Assembly: GCA_030549175.1 (NCBI GenBank)
Contig: JAUKUA010000001.1
Span: forward strand, 1,984,001-2,048,000
DNA: 64,000 nucleotides
Direction of reading: 5' to 3'
From: Lasiosphaeris hirsuta
Taxonomy: Eukaryota > Ascomycota > Sordariomycetes > Sordariales > Lasiosphaeriaceae
A model generated the notes under the pieces. The model was not told the DNA's origin. It worked only from the letters and a program-made list of their open reading frames with translations, and did not search any database. The translations under genes and the position numbers were made by a program. This document shows positions 23,681-35,600 of the stretch, piece by piece. The stretch's first letter is position 1. Each line of letters opens with the position of its first letter.

Positions 23681-24676
23681 TCATCTGTACGACGTTGTGT
23701 AGCCTGTCGTGTAGGCTGTTGTGTAGGCGGATCGTGTCGTCGTTGTTTGCGCTGTGTTCTCAGAGCCATCCACAAGCACGGCTAAGTTCCAGTCCGCGGC
23801 CGCTCTCTGCGCCTGGTTCAAGCTTTTTTTAAAAGTAGCAAGTCTGGTAGGGGTTTCCGTTGTTCCCAGGTCCCTAGCTAGCACTAATGTAGTTAGAGCG
23901 CGCAGCGCACGCGTTCACACACTCCTCGAACGAAGACGCTTTGATGTTGCCGAGGTCGACGGCCTGCCTATAGCCAGAGTAGTCGACGCCACAGAGGTGG
24001 GTGAACTGCTTCCCGTTGGAGGCAACATACTGAGAGCTGCTCAAGTTGGGGCAGAGATTTCTGCCCGTGGTCCCCATCGGCTCAGACCCCGAGGCCATGG
24101 TTCTTCCGATGGCATGCCGTGTTGTTGCTGTTGTGCGAGCTGTCTGGTCGGAGTCACGGTTTGTGGTTTGTCTAGCCGTCTGTTAGTCTCCGATTCCATA
24201 CGCAAGAAGTCGTTGAGGGAACTTACGCAGCAGCAGCATTGCCAGAATTACCATTATTACTCTTCTGGCTCGCAGAAGCTATTCCGACGCCTGCGCCGAT
24301 GCCGATGCCGATGCCCAGCAGAACCAGCCCGCCAAATGCCATCAACGCCCAAAAATGCCCTTCCTTAGCCCAAGTTTTCCTGGCAAAAGCTTGTCACTTT
24401 TGCTTGCTGCTCTGGGTCTTCTCAAGACCATCTCTCCACCAGAGACATTCCTCTAGCTTTTTGCCAAGCTTGCTGGGTATTACGGAGGCACAGACCCTGA
24501 TTCTGAATGTGACCAATACCCAACTTGTTGCTGCTGGCTCACCACCTGGGTAGCCGCCTTCTCTTCAAGATATGCCGGGACATGCTGTGGTGCGCTGTGG
24601 TCGCCCGCGTGTCTTGAGGCTGCGCCCTCAACTGATACGCTGCTGGCGCGGGTCTCTGTGTGTTGTAGTTGTCCAT
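23681..24676 (-). pseudogene. Broken single-pass membrane protein with a PAN/apple domain
   Basis: Three exons join cleanly on the minus strand: 24676-24543, 24379-24227 and from about 24166. Together they encode a polar Pro/Gln-rich N-terminus, one transmembrane helix (FWALMAFGGLVLLGIGIGIG) and an apple-like domain with LCPNL, LCGVDYSG and SFEECVNACA. The frame then meets TAG at 23876-23874. Past the stop it stays recognisable (GNNGNPYQTCYF) until the T4A7 run at 23834-23824. The rest of the domain (KKSLNQAQ, DWNLAVLVDG) and a Thr/Tyr repeat tail continue in another frame to 23681. I found no intron that joins these pieces in phase. It is therefore called a pseudogene with one nonsense and one frameshift lesion. 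A sequencing error in the homopolymer could explain the frameshift but not the stop. Confidence 0.55.
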
Positions 24677-27600
24677 GGCTATGATCTCGGTCGGATCCTC
24701 ACAAGTGCAATGAAACCGTTGATGACGTCTGAGACTGGATGCCCGGTATGGCGTGGTCTGACAACTCAAGAGGTGATGACACTGCTGTCGTGATATCCAA
24801 GTGGATGATGTGAAGGAGGAGGATAGGGAGCAATGGATCGAGATCGGGCAGCTTGGGTTGCGATCTATATCGTTTTATATTCGAAAAAGGAGGCAGTCCG
24901 TGTTGCCAGGGGCTCACTCAAAACGGGATGTGATTGTCGTCGAGCAATCTAACAATAGCGATCTGGCGAGACAGGTCATCCCGATGCAAGGATGGTTCCG
25001 CGGGGGGAGTAGACATGGCGCGACACTACCGCGCGGCGCCGGAAGCTGAAGCTCTATCCATCCTCATCTATCCTCGATCGCCAGACATGACAGCTGTTGA
25101 CTTACTGAATACACCGATGCTTCCACCCCCACTCCCACTCCCACTCATATCCTTTCAGCATTTTGCTGCCATCATGCTTCGGCACTATGACCCTGGGCCC
25201 TGGAGTCGTGAGGCTCGAGTCGAGAGCCGGACGTCAGCAGCTGAACATATGGACCGAGCGTCCAGATGACAGATGAGTGAGACAGCTCTCGACTTTTCTA
25301 ACTGTCAGTTGTCCCGACGATCCTTCAAGGCCCTGGCGGCGTAATGATCGGCAATACGCCGTGGCAACTAGCCAGCGGTACATGGGGGGAAAAATGCTCC
25401 GCAGGGAGGAAAGCAGGGTTGAGACCGGGAAGGGCACCCGACGTCAAAGTCGGTGCAAACGGCATGCGGATAGTTTGGACGCGCTTCTTTGAACTGGGAG
25501 ATTTGCGCTAATTCGGTGCACGCATGGAAAACCTTCATTGTACGACAGCCAGATTCAGGAATATTTGGTGGGTTGGGGTTCTTTTAAAGGCGAATCTCAA
25601 AATTACCCTCTCTTCATGGGTAACTGGGCTCGAATGCATCGAAATGCTATATTTACGCACCGCATGGCGTCTTCAGGTCAATTCGAGGGTTGAGAACCAG
25701 GAATCTAGGCTATGCTATGCCATCGAGATCGCATCGAGATAGCAATTATGAACTTCAAAGACGCACCTCCACGTTCCAAGAATTTGAAGGATCCTTCGCG
25801 CTGTTGCTAAGGAACTTCGAATTATCATCGACAGAATCGATATGCAGCCGTAAGGTTTTGGGGTTTAGTGTGTTTTGTGAAGTCGCTGAGATATGGCCTA
25901 CCATCTGCGCGCCAACTGTCAATAATTGTCAAAGATGCGGCTGAGCAATGGCCCCAGATAAATCTGTGGATGGACATGGCCTCGGAAAACAAGGAGTGAG
26001 TGGATGCAGAGCAAGGAGGCACAGCTCCTGAGCTCAGCCACACCCCATAAATACGTGAGATGGCCCGGATACGACTGTCGCCGCGCTGGTCACTGCGCAA
26101 ACCTCAAAGGTCAAAGAGCCGCCCATGCCCCAAAAGTCCTACCAAGGTCCTAGGAAACCGACCTTGCCGCTTTTGGCCTAGGTCAGGCACCCTCGGCTGA
26201 TTCCATCTCGGTCTTCAGGCATCGAGAACACTGGTTTGACGATTGGTTCCTCCCCGATTCCTGATTCCATAAGCCGCTAAGTCCCCCCAATCGAATTGGT
26301 CCTTGCATGAGTCCTGCCCCTCATGCTCGCTGCTGGAAACAGTTCCAATGTCACCGCCCCCAATGACTGCTATTGAGGGTAAACTTTGGGCACATCGGAC
26401 TAAACGCTGTCCTGTGGCCCGATGGCAACCTGTTAATATCACACGTTAGAATTTCCGATGCGTCTTTAGCATGGCAGTATTGACAAAGACGTGAAGTTGC
26501 TGTGTGCGGCGAGACGAGTGTCGTTCAAGCGCAGGTGAGGTGGGGTTGCCCCCACCAGCAGACTTGCGTGACAAAGGAATACGGATAAGGCGACATCTCT
26601 CTCGGTCGCTGTGGGTACGGTTGACATGGACTCTGGATTGGTAGCTGTTGATGTTTTTGACGACCGGATCCTGTCCCGTCCAATAAACTCTTGATATCCT
26701 GAAGCAGATAGACCTACAGGCCCATGCGGGGCTAGATCTCGAAATCTAGAAGCTGAAGCAATCAGCTGTAGACAGGTCTGCGATCTAGCTGTGTGGCTAG
26801 ATGGGACATGCTGACTGCCCCCTGGAGTTCCTCCAGCAGCACACAGTTGCCAGCCACTCTGGTGGAACAACGAGTACAGCATGGGAACTGGAGTTTGGGT
26901 CGCAGTCAGTGATGCCGTGAATGAAACCAGTAACAATGTGCCATCAGCAGGGATACCTTAAATACAACGGAGAACAGTGGAGGAGCGCTATCAAAAAGAG
27001 GTCATTTCATACGTCAGGCTGCCAGCTCACGCATCCGGGGGTCCATCTATACCCGACCACCGCACATCGAGAATAATAAATCGTCTCGCTTCGCTGGCCG
27101 CTCTCCCACTCGCGGATGGGCTGCTAGATTAATAGATGGTGTGTCTTCCATTATTGCCAACCTGGATCGCAAGCAGCTTCTCGATCTCACCCCCAGCAGG
27201 AGGTACCGCAGCCAATTCCCCCCTCACCCCGCGCGCAACCTGGAACCTGAGCACTGCCAGCCATCGCCTCAGCCTTACACCCCCAAAGCTTCGCTAGCGC
27301 CGTCAGCTGTGCGCTCCTGGCGCGCAAGACCTAGCAATCAGCCACTCTAGTGCTAGCCCCTCTACCCCCCCTGGTCCTGGTAGACGTCCTCCACCCGGTC
27401 GTTCCCAAGCCGCAGAAGTCGCAGCCAGTCGCTCCCAAGCAAGCATTGCGAGCTCGCCCGTTCCACCGCCCACCTCAACCCCCCCCCCCCCCAGCGCCTC
27501 CCCTCTCTCCAGTAGTCCAGCCCAGCGAGCGAGTTGGTGCAGGTGCGAGCGAGGTGCAAGGTGCAAGTTGGACGTCTGCAGGACAGCAGCGACCTGAGTC

Positions 27601-27703
27601 CTACCCAATTTTCCCGTTCACTCCCAATTCAGCTCCCCTTCCCTTTGCCGCCTCCCCTCTAGGTCCATCCCACCCTCGCCCCTCCCCTCGATTCTTTCTC
27701 TTA
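24677..27703. other. Gene-poor region upstream of the Hsp70-like gene
   Basis: This is 3 kb without a convincing gene. A C-run of 14 lies at 27479-27492 inside a C/T-rich leader (27330-27700). A 156-codon ORF on the minus strand at 26466-26936 has no recognisable features. Confidence 0.45.
27479..27492 (+). repeat. Poly-C run
   Basis: Fourteen consecutive C lie in the pyrimidine-rich leader of the Hsp70-like gene. Confidence 0.95.
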
Positions 27704-30132
27704 ATGAGCTCTATGAACTCCCGCCTGAAAGGCTTTGGCTTCGGTAAGCGAAAATCGACAGCCAGCATACAAGGTCCCGACCTGTCACAGACGCGGACCC
27801 CGCCTCCTTCTGGTGCCCCTCAAATACCACAGCTGTTCCCCTCCCGCCCAGGTCCCGCCCCTTCGATTGCTTCCACATCTTCGCAACAGAGCCTCCCAAT
27901 GAACCACCAAGGCGCAGGTCCCCGACCGCCCAGTTACTCGGCAAACTATCCACCTGGCCCTCCCGGCCCCGTTGGTCGCACCAGCCCTTTGACAAACCAA
28001 GGCCCGACTCGCACCCCGCCGTCGCAAATGGTCGGCGGCCCTCCGCCCATCAACACCGGGGGCCCTCCCATTTCTGGGTACCCACCACCCGTCATGAACG
28101 GTCCTCCTCCTGGCGCCGGCGGCCCACCAGGGTATGCCGGCGGTGCGGGATATCCCCCGCCCCCGCCCCAGCAGACTGGCCCCGTCGGCGCGCCCTATAC
28201 CCGCAATGCCGCCGCCGAGGTCGAGGGTAACAGCCGGAGCAAGGCTCAGCTGATCGTCGGCATCGATTTCGTAGGTTGCCCCAGCAGTGCACCGCTGTCT
28301 TGCGACACACAGTACATGCTGACCACATCCATCTCAGGGTACCACGTTCTCTGGTGTTGCTTTTGCCTTCGCTACGAGTGGTGAAGCGAAGGAGGACATT
28401 ATCACCGAGTGGCCGGGTGCTGGCTCATACACAAAGCAAAAAGTGAGTCAAGAGTGTCTTGCTGTCAATCGTGCGCGGGGTATGGCGCTGACACAACCAC
28501 CTCCCAGATTCCTACCGTTCTGTATTACGATCAGTATCAGAAGGTGGTGGGCTGGGGTCCCGACATTGCCGACGCTCTCGCTCCCACCGGCTACCCTAAA
28601 CCGGGCGTGCAAAAGGTAGAATGGTTCAAGCTTCAGTTGATGTTGTCGGGTAACACTTACATCGACCCTATCAACCTGCCACCTCTCCCTCCTGGAAAGT
28701 CAGAGATTGATGTGGCTGCCGACTACCTTTTCAAGCTCCGCCAAGCCATGCGAGCAGCCCTCCAGAAGACGCTAGGTGAAGTGTTCAACCGTGAAGAGAG
28801 GAACATTCGTTACTATCTGACTGTGCCCGCTATCTGGAACGATGCTGGAAAGGCTGCCACGAGAGCTGCCGCTATCCAAGCCGGCTTCCTCCGTGACGAG
28901 AACGACAATCGTCTGACACTTGTTAGCGAGCCTGAGGCTGCAGCGCTGTTCTGCTCCAAGACTGGGCTTTTGAACCTCAAGGTCCATGATGCCGTGCTCA
29001 TCGTCGATTGCGGCGGTGGTACTGTTGATCTTATCGCTTACGAGGTCGAAGACGAGAACCCCTTCACTGTGGCTGAATGCACTGCGGGTTCTGGTGATTC
29101 GTGTGGTTCTACGGCACTTAACCGCAACTTCAGCAACATTCTTCGCACAAAGATCCGTAAGATGAAGCTGCCCGATGGATCCAAGACTGCCGGTCGTGTC
29201 TACGCCAAGTGCATCATGGATTTCGAGAACAGAATCAAGGCCGACTTCCGCAATAACGGCCAAAAATGGGCTGTCGATGTCGGTATCGAGGCTGAGTTCC
29301 CCGAGGCCGGCATTGAGGAAGGATACATGACGTTCACCAATGAGGAAATTTTGCAGTGCTTTGAACCCGTTGTCAACCGCATCCTAGAGCTCGTCCGAAA
29401 CCAGATCATTGCCATCCAGGCACAAAACCGTACGCTACAAAACATCTTGGTTGTCGGTGGCTTCGGCGCTTCGGAGTATCTCTTCCAGCAGATCAAACTT
29501 CACGTTCCCCCGCAATTCCAGTCCAAGGTCGTCCGGCCCATGGACTCGGTTGCCGCTATCGTCAAAGGTGCCGTCACAGCCGGTATCACCGAGAGAGTTA
29601 TCACGCACCGTGTTGCCCGTCGCCATTACCTCATGGCCACCCTGCAGCCTTTCAAGGAGGGCTATCATCCCGAGGCTTACCGCGTGCCTTCGCTCGATGG
29701 CAAGGACCGCTGCAAGTTTACCCGCCAGATTTTTGTGCAAAAGGGCCAGAAGGTCAAGATCGGCGAGCCTGTCAAGGTCTCGTTCTTCCGACAAGTTGCC
29801 CCTGGAGCTACTCTCATGTACGAGGATATACTGTATGCTTGCGACGACGATGTTTGCCCGGAGTATACAAAGGATCCTAGTAAGTACACATTATTAAATC
29901 TCGCGCGGAACAGCACTAACGATTATGGTTAGGAATCAAGGAGGTCGTTACTCTCACCTCGGATCTCTCGCGCAAGAACCTGGAGAAGGATTTCGAGCGG
30001 ATGGACACACCACAAGGCACCTTCTACCGTGTCTACTTTGACATCTACCTGACTCTGGATGGTTCCGAGTTCAGCGCCGAGCTTGTTTGCCAAGGCGAGG
30101 TTATGGGGCGGTGCCGCGCAAGATTCAGATAG
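27704..30132 (+). CDS. HSPA12-like Hsp70-family ATPase with proline-rich N-terminus
   Basis: Four exons (27704-28270, 28338-28442, 28508-29879, 29933-30132) encode 747 residues. Residues 1-175 are Pro/Gly/Gln-rich and disordered. The actin-like ATPase fold then begins with GIDFGTTFSGVAFA (186-199), where the first intron falls inside the motif after GIDF. The connect/phosphate-2 motif VDCGGGTVDLIAYEV and the adenosine motif VVGGFGASEYL follow. There is no typical DnaK substrate-binding domain, and the sequence matches the fungal HSPA12-like branch rather than Ssa/Ssb. Substrates are unknown. All junctions keep frame (donors GTAGGT, GTGAGT, GTAAGT). A second in-frame ATG at 27713 could also start translation, and no earlier ATG exists in this open frame. 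Confidence 0.85.
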
Positions 30133-31665
30133 AGGGAAAGTGATATTTGACGGAGTTGTTGGGTTTTACTTTCTACCGCATCGGATCTCTAATGATACCT
30201 CTTGATTAAGTCGTAGTGTGGATGTGGTTTGCAGATTTGGCTGGAGCGAGGTTGACGTACGACAGACCTGGATTTGCTGCAGGGTCTATATGGGCTGGGA
30301 GGGGGTTTGCTTGGATGGGCTGTGGAAAAACCGCATGCATAGGCGGAGGGATGATTCAAGACGGCATGACCTATGTCACTTCGATATAGCTACGACATCT
30401 CCCATCTTGGGACTCGGGAAGGCAAGCTTCTTGCTATTGAGAGATTTTTTGAGAGTTACATGTAGGTGAGATGAGAGCATGTTCATTTGCACAGGTACCC
30501 ATAGATAACTTTAGTTGATTCGAAGTATCAGCAGATACAACCTTCTGTTAATGATTTGTGAAAGATAAAAGTGCAGCATTTTCCCGGTTGTGTTAAAACC
30601 AGGCCTCTGGACAGCCATGCAAGTTTTTCCACCCTCGAGCGCTCCTCGATACTCGGTGACGGCTCAAGATGTAAACTGAAGGTTGTAGCTCAAACATGCG
30701 GTACGATGGAGTCGCGTAAGGTTATACTAGTTCATTCGTGCATGCAAATGCAACTTTGGCAGGTACTTCCTCATGGTTGGAGACCCGGTGCGCTGGCTCT
30801 GGGGGTAGTATCTGCAAGGGCATAGTTCGAGACGATCCCTCGAACAGATGACATGGCTACTTAGTGGGGGCTTACACTCCAGACACTGAAGTTTGTTGGT
30901 GCGAGACTTGAAGCAGGGTCCTCCCCGCCCAGTGCTTGAAGAAAATCCACAAATTTCGAGAAGCAGAAAAGAGGTTTCAATGAGTGTGGTTTTCCTCAGG
31001 GAAAAAAAATCGGTTGTTTCGTTTTTGGGATCCAAAAGTCGAAAGAAATAGTGGCTTGGCCGTTCACTGGCAAGTGTAGGTACGGAGTAATAGGCCTTCC
31101 ATTGCATTGGTCCGTGCCCTCCAAGACTTGTAAGTTGGCGGTGCTGAAGCGCCTGGGCAATGTTAATCGCTGCTGCGTCATCGCCAATCCGAATGCCAAT
31201 CCAACTTCCCACTTCCCAGACGTGGCCCTGCTTTAGGGCGAGGACTACGGGGCAATCGCAGAGATGACAAGGGCACCACCATGCGCGTCTTTCTTGCCTC
31301 TTGTGTCAAGGGTCATGGGGCTGGGCGGTTTACTATTGGTCCCAGCCGTTGCTGGCGAGAGTCAAGCTGGCTCTGATCTCTCCTGTTCACAATGCCCATC
31401 ACCCTTTCTGACCATCCACTCGTGCTCTGTTTCTTTGACGGTTAAATACTTCCTATATGCTAGGCAGCCTTATCATACCTTTTGACGTTTTCACCTCCTT
31501 TGGCTGTCATCTTCCTATGAGCTCTCTTCCTCATCGGCCGTCGACATATCGAAATCTCCGGTTCGCTGGTTTTGTCGAACGCTGAAACACCCCCTTTCTC
31601 TCTTTCTTCATCTTGGGGGAAAGCGGCTAAAATTGGCCTGCCCCGGAACGTTATGAAAAGTCAGG
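30133..31665. other. Intergenic region
   Basis: This lies between the Hsp70-like and thaumatin-like genes. ORFs up to 161 codons are present but unsupported. I see nothing else. Confidence 0.45.
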
Positions 31666-33042
31666 ATGTCTCGAACACGTGAGACGAAGTGTAGGAGAGG
31701 TGCTCAGCTGGAGGGGCCACTGGCAGACGACAACCAATGGGCTATGTTGTCGAGGAAAAAGAAGAGAGGGCAAAGTTTTGTCCGCTTTGGAAGGCTCTCG
31801 GGCGGGGCTCTTATATCTGCCCTGCTGCTTCATACCAAAGGCTGTCACGCGATCGATTGGAAGAACATCACCTCCAACAGCACGGCCGAAACGCCTGTTC
31901 CGCTCATCGTCACAAACGCCTGCCCCGAAGACATATGGCCCGGAATTGGGACCCAAAACGGCATTGGGCCTGGTACCGGCGGCTTTCCGCTCGAGGCCGG
32001 CAGCAGCAGGCGAATGTATGTTAGCCCGGACTGGCAAGGCAGGGTGTGGGGACGGACGAATTGTTCTTTCAACGCGGATGGCACCGGGCCGAGCAACCTC
32101 AACGGCGTCAATGGAAATGGCGCATCATGTCTGACAGGAGATTGCTTTGGCCGGCTTGACTGCGAGTTCACAGTAAGTTCCCATCCCTTTCCCAGGTCGG
32201 GACAACAGAGACTGCCTAGTAAGCTTGCTGACCGTACACTTGCTCAGGGCCAAGTCCCGACGACGTTGGCCGAGTTCAACCTCATCGGCGGCATGGATGG
32301 AAAGCAAACTTTTTACGATATCTCGCTTGTCGACGGCTACAACCTTCCCCTAGCCATCGTTTATGTGCCCGCCAAAAATACCACATGGATTCCCCCGAAC
32401 CTGACCAACTGCGCATGCATCGCGTCATCTGGGTATCTAGACGAGCCCGCAAGATCCGGTCTCGCCTACACCAACGCCTCGTATCCTATGCCGTACGAGG
32501 CGGCCCAGACCAACTCGGGCGTTGCCAACTGGTGTCCCTGGGATCTACAGGAGTACCCCCCATCCAAGCCAGGCGATGGCATCTACCCGTACCCCGACGA
32601 CAACATCCAACGCCCCATCTTCGATCCCTGCTTATCGGCATGCGCGTCTACCAACAGCCCGCAAGACTGCTGCACAGGAGACTACAACAGCCCGGACGTG
32701 TGCAAGCCGAGCCTCTACAGCGAGCAGGCCAAGATGGTGTGCCCAGACGCGTACAGCTACGCATATGACGACCAGACCAGCACATTTATCATACCGACGG
32801 GCGGGGGCTGGGAGGTGGTGTTTTGCCCAAAGGGGCGGAGCACAAATATCCTAGTGATGTTTGGCGACCAACTCCGCGCGCTCGGATCGGGGGGCCTGAT
32901 CACCAAAGAGATGTTTGATGTTATCACCAACAGGACCTATCTCGAGTCGGGGCGCCCAAACAGCGCAGTATCGGCTCGGCCGGCCAGTGCTTGGTTGTTT
33001 GCGGTGGGTTTCGTGGCGATATTCGTGGCGGTCTGGCGCTGA
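31666..33042 (+). CDS. Thaumatin-like GPI-anchored secreted protein
   Basis: Two exons (31666-32172, 32248-33042) encode 433 residues from the first ATG, or 407 from 31744. The second start puts the hydrophobic signal sequence (LSGGALISALLLH) nearer the N-terminus and may be the better one. The thaumatin fold is marked by VTNACPEDIWPGIGT, WQGRVWGRTNCSF, CLTGDCFGRLDC, TLAEFNL and YDISLVDGYNLPLAIV, with many paired cysteines. The C-terminus (SAWLFAVGFVAIFVAVW) suits a GPI signal. Fungal members are wall proteins, some with glucan-binding or glucanase activity; the substrate is not evident here. The 75-nt intron (donor GTAAGT) is in frame and has no stop. Removing it restores the family spacing between LDCEFT and GQVPTTLAEF. 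Confidence 0.88.
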   Translation: MSRTRETKCRRGAQLEGPLADDNQWAMLSRKKKRGQSFVRFGRLSGGALISALLLHTKGCHAIDWKNITSNSTAETPVPLIVTNACPEDIWPGIGTQNGIGPGTGGFPLEAGSSRRMYVSPDWQGRVWGRTNCSFNADGTGPSNLNGVNGNGASCLTGDCFGRLDCEFTVSSHPFPRSGQQRLPSKLADRTLAQGQVPTTLAEFNLIGGMDGKQTFYDISLVDGYNLPLAIVYVPAKNTTWIPPNLTNCACIASSGYLDEPARSGLAYTNASYPMPYEAAQTNSGVANWCPWDLQEYPPSKPGDGIYPYPDDNIQRPIFDPCLSACASTNSPQDCCTGDYNSPDVCKPSLYSEQAKMVCPDAYSYAYDDQTSTFIIPTGGGWEVVFCPKGRSTNILVMFGDQLRALGSGGLITKEMFDVITNRTYLESGRPNSAVSARPASAWLFAVGFVAIFVAVWR

Positions 33043-33610
33043 GACTTTGTTGAAATCCCGAAGGCAGTGTGCGAGATTCGAAGGCGAGATTCGAAGGCGA
33101 GGCGTTGGAGTTTGAACATTTGAATACCCCTAGAAGAAAAGGCAAGGCGAATTTGACTCTAACCACTGGTAGCTACGAGTCTAGCAGGCTTGGCTCTAGC
33201 TCGACCGTGAGCAGGGCCTGTCCGGCTTTGAGAATGGGCCACATGTACCTAAAGACCTTCAAAAAGCAGCACGCACATTATCTCCTTGAATGAATACGAA
33301 TGTATATGCACCGCTACCGTTGGGGCTCCCACATGGTTCTAGAAACTGGAGGAGTCGTATGGAACAACCGGATCAGTTGTATCAAGACAAAGTTCTAGCC
33401 GACTTCTAAGTAGGTACATGACAAGTCCCACGCCTAATCACCACAGCCGCTATCTCGAGGTATTGCCTCTTTGAACGTCACAACAACCTCTATTGGCGCC
33501 CACGCGCATGGTAAACGAGGCTTCCTCACCTCGAAGCAAGCCCGCCCTCGGCGGGGCTCGCCTTGTGTATTGCTGGATTGTTTTGATATTCGTAACTCTT
33601 CCAGATCAGT
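33043..33610. other. Convergent 3' intergenic region
   Basis: This lies between the thaumatin-like and ankyrin genes. A 13-bp direct repeat (GCGAGATTCGAAG twice, 33071-33096) follows the thaumatin stop. Nothing else was seen. Confidence 0.5.
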
Positions 33611-34319
33611 TCAGCGCTTGCTCGCCTTCCGTCTCCTCTCCCACTCGGCCCGCTCTTCGTCGTCACTCCCGCTGAACTCAGCGTCGTCGTCGCTCTCGGG
33701 TTGGGGCGCCACAAAGACCCGGCTCCCATCGCTGCTCTTGGAGATGGTGACGTCGTCGGCCGAGACGAAGTCGCCGGCGTTGAGGCTGGTGTACTCGTGC
33801 TTCTGGATGAGCTCGCGCAGGGCGGCGTTGCGGGGGTCGACGAGCTGCAGGGGCGTCAGGCCGCCCTTGTTCTTGATACGCGCGCTCGAACCGGCCTCGA
33901 GCATCATGTCGACGAGGGCGTTGCCAAACTCGTGCTGCGCGGCCGGCTCGGCGTTGATCCACCGGATCGCGCTGTGCAGCGGCGTGTCGCCCTCGAGCCG
34001 GTTCACCGGGTCGCATTCGAACCCGGGCTGGTCCAGCAGCGCGTCGATCACCTCGTAGTTGCCCCGCGACGCCGCCTCGTGGTACAGGTGGTTGCCCATC
34101 ACCGTTGTCGTCGTGTTGAGCAGCGCCGCGATCGCGTCGTCGTCCTTGTCCGCGAGCACTTCGTTCAGGAGGTCCGTGTTGTTGCGCCGGCACGCTTCGA
34201 TCAGCTGTTCTTGGACTGTGGCGCCCTGCTGCGGGCGTTAGTTGGTATTTTGGGGCATTTTGTGAAGTGAGTGGATAACGGGCAGGACAAACCTCATGTT
34301 CTTCTTCTTTAGGAGCCAT
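33611..34319 (-). CDS. Small ankyrin-repeat protein
   Basis: Two exons (34319-34293, then 34228 or 34225 down to 33611) encode 214 or 213 residues. About four ankyrin repeats fill the centre (NHLYHEAASRGNYEVIDALL, DTPLHSAIRW, GGLTPLQLVDPRN). An acidic-then-basic tail follows (SDDDAEFSGSDDEE, then ERRRKASKR). Size and the acidic C-terminus recall yeast Yar1, the chaperone of ribosomal protein Rps3, but the match is not decisive and many small ankyrin proteins look alike. The acceptor is a tandem CAGCAG, so two forms differing by one Gln at residue 10 can be made. The donor is GTTTGT. It lies head-to-head with the RNA polymerase III subunit gene across 0.8 kb. Confidence 0.82.
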
Positions 34320-35137
34320 GATGCCCGGTTTGGGTGGGTATCTCAGGAAGTGATGTGGTGGGCGCTCCGCGCTGGGCCGAGGGCGAATTGGGGGGGGTAA
34401 AGTACCTGGGAGGTAGATCTTTGGGGACGGACGGGAGGCCGTTGATATCGATATTTTAGAATGTCCTCTTGGCCGACAGGAGTAGTGTAACAAGTCGATC
34501 GGGGCAGAAGACGCAGGAAAAGAATATTGTATGGCTGACTCTGCTCAGCCGCGCGGCAACTCGTTGGTTGGAAATGACGTTTCGGTTTGTCTGGTGGAGA
34601 GCTGACTAGGTCCCTGGAAGCGAGCAGCCTTGCCAGTGTGCCACAGACACCAGGCACGCCCTGTCAGGGGGTCCCACCTCGACACCCGCTAATGAACCTC
34701 TATGGAAGGCGGTCATGGCGGGTTGCCCCGGGATGAAGGTTTCAGCGGCTGCCGGCGGGGTCAACCTGAAAGTGTGAAAGTAGCAATTTCAACCAATGAT
34801 ACTACGGCGCATCCAGCCTTTTTTACAGGTCGTTTTGAATGAATGTGACTATTCTTGTATTATGAAGTGAAGGCCGTTTTACTTTCATGGGGGTAACGGT
34901 CAACTAGGGCCTTCTAAATTAGACGGTAAATACGTCGCCGCCACTTCATATGATATTCCAACAGTCATCGCCGCAAAGTTTCGCAACCTCCAAAATTTTG
35001 GCGGTGGGCCACCAGTCACTTTTCTTTTTTTTGCAAACAGAACGTCAGGTTTCCCCGACACAACCACCGTGACAGCACCGGCTCTGCTCTGTGTAAGACA
35101 TTTCCATATCAAGCCAAGATACCCTCAACAGTTCACT
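34320..35137. promoter_or_regulatory. Divergent promoter region, ankyrin protein / RPC11
   Basis: This 0.8-kb gap lies between two divergent starts. No defined element was recognised. Confidence 0.4.
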
Positions 35138-35600
35138 ATGCCTATCCTTTGTAAGTTCCCCTAGGTCACCACGTCTTGGCCTAAACGGCCCTATGCTGAC
35201 CCTCCCTCCAGTCTGCCCGTTTTGCGCGAACCTGCTCATCCTCTCCCGCATGGAGTCGGGCGGCAACCGACTCGAGTGTCGGACGTGCCCTTACGAGCAC
35301 CCCATTGACAAGCCCATCTACTCGCGCAAGAACTTCCCGCGCAAGGAGAAGGAGGATGTGTTTGGTGGGCCCGGCGCATGGGACAATGCCCAAAAAGCTG
35401 ATAATGTCGCCTGTCCCGCTCCCGACTGTAACGGACAGGAGGCTGCCTACTTCCAGGTGCAAATCCGCAGTGCTGATGAGCCCATGACCACTTTCATGAA
35501 GGTATGGACTCTCTGCTAATCCGATACTGATGGTATATTGGAGGGGAAGCTGACCCCACGACAGTGCATGGAATGTGGAAACCGCTGGAGAGAAAATTAA
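35138..35600 (+). CDS. rpc11: RNA polymerase III subunit C11
   Basis: Three exons (35138-35150, 35212-35501, 35565-35600) encode 112 residues, the normal length for this subunit. The N-terminal zinc ribbon starts FCPFCANLL (Cys6, Cys9) and continues LECRTCPYEHPI. The C-terminal TFIIS-like ribbon has CPAPDC, the acidic hairpin RSADEPMT and CMECGNRWREN. Rpc11 gives Pol III its RNA-cleavage activity and helps termination and reinitiation; the Asp-Glu pair reaches the active centre. The first exon is only 13 nt and joins through TTC (Phe5), which rebuilds the invariant start of the ribbon. The last exon supplies the final two cysteines. Confidence 0.95.

Noticed and set aside
26466..26936. 156-codon minus-strand ORF
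   Set aside because: No signal peptide, domain or intron support; polar and low-complexity.
33678..34493. 271-codon minus-strand ORF
   Set aside because: It is a frame shadow of the ankyrin gene; its Arg/Pro/Gly-rich product comes from GC-rich antiphase reading.
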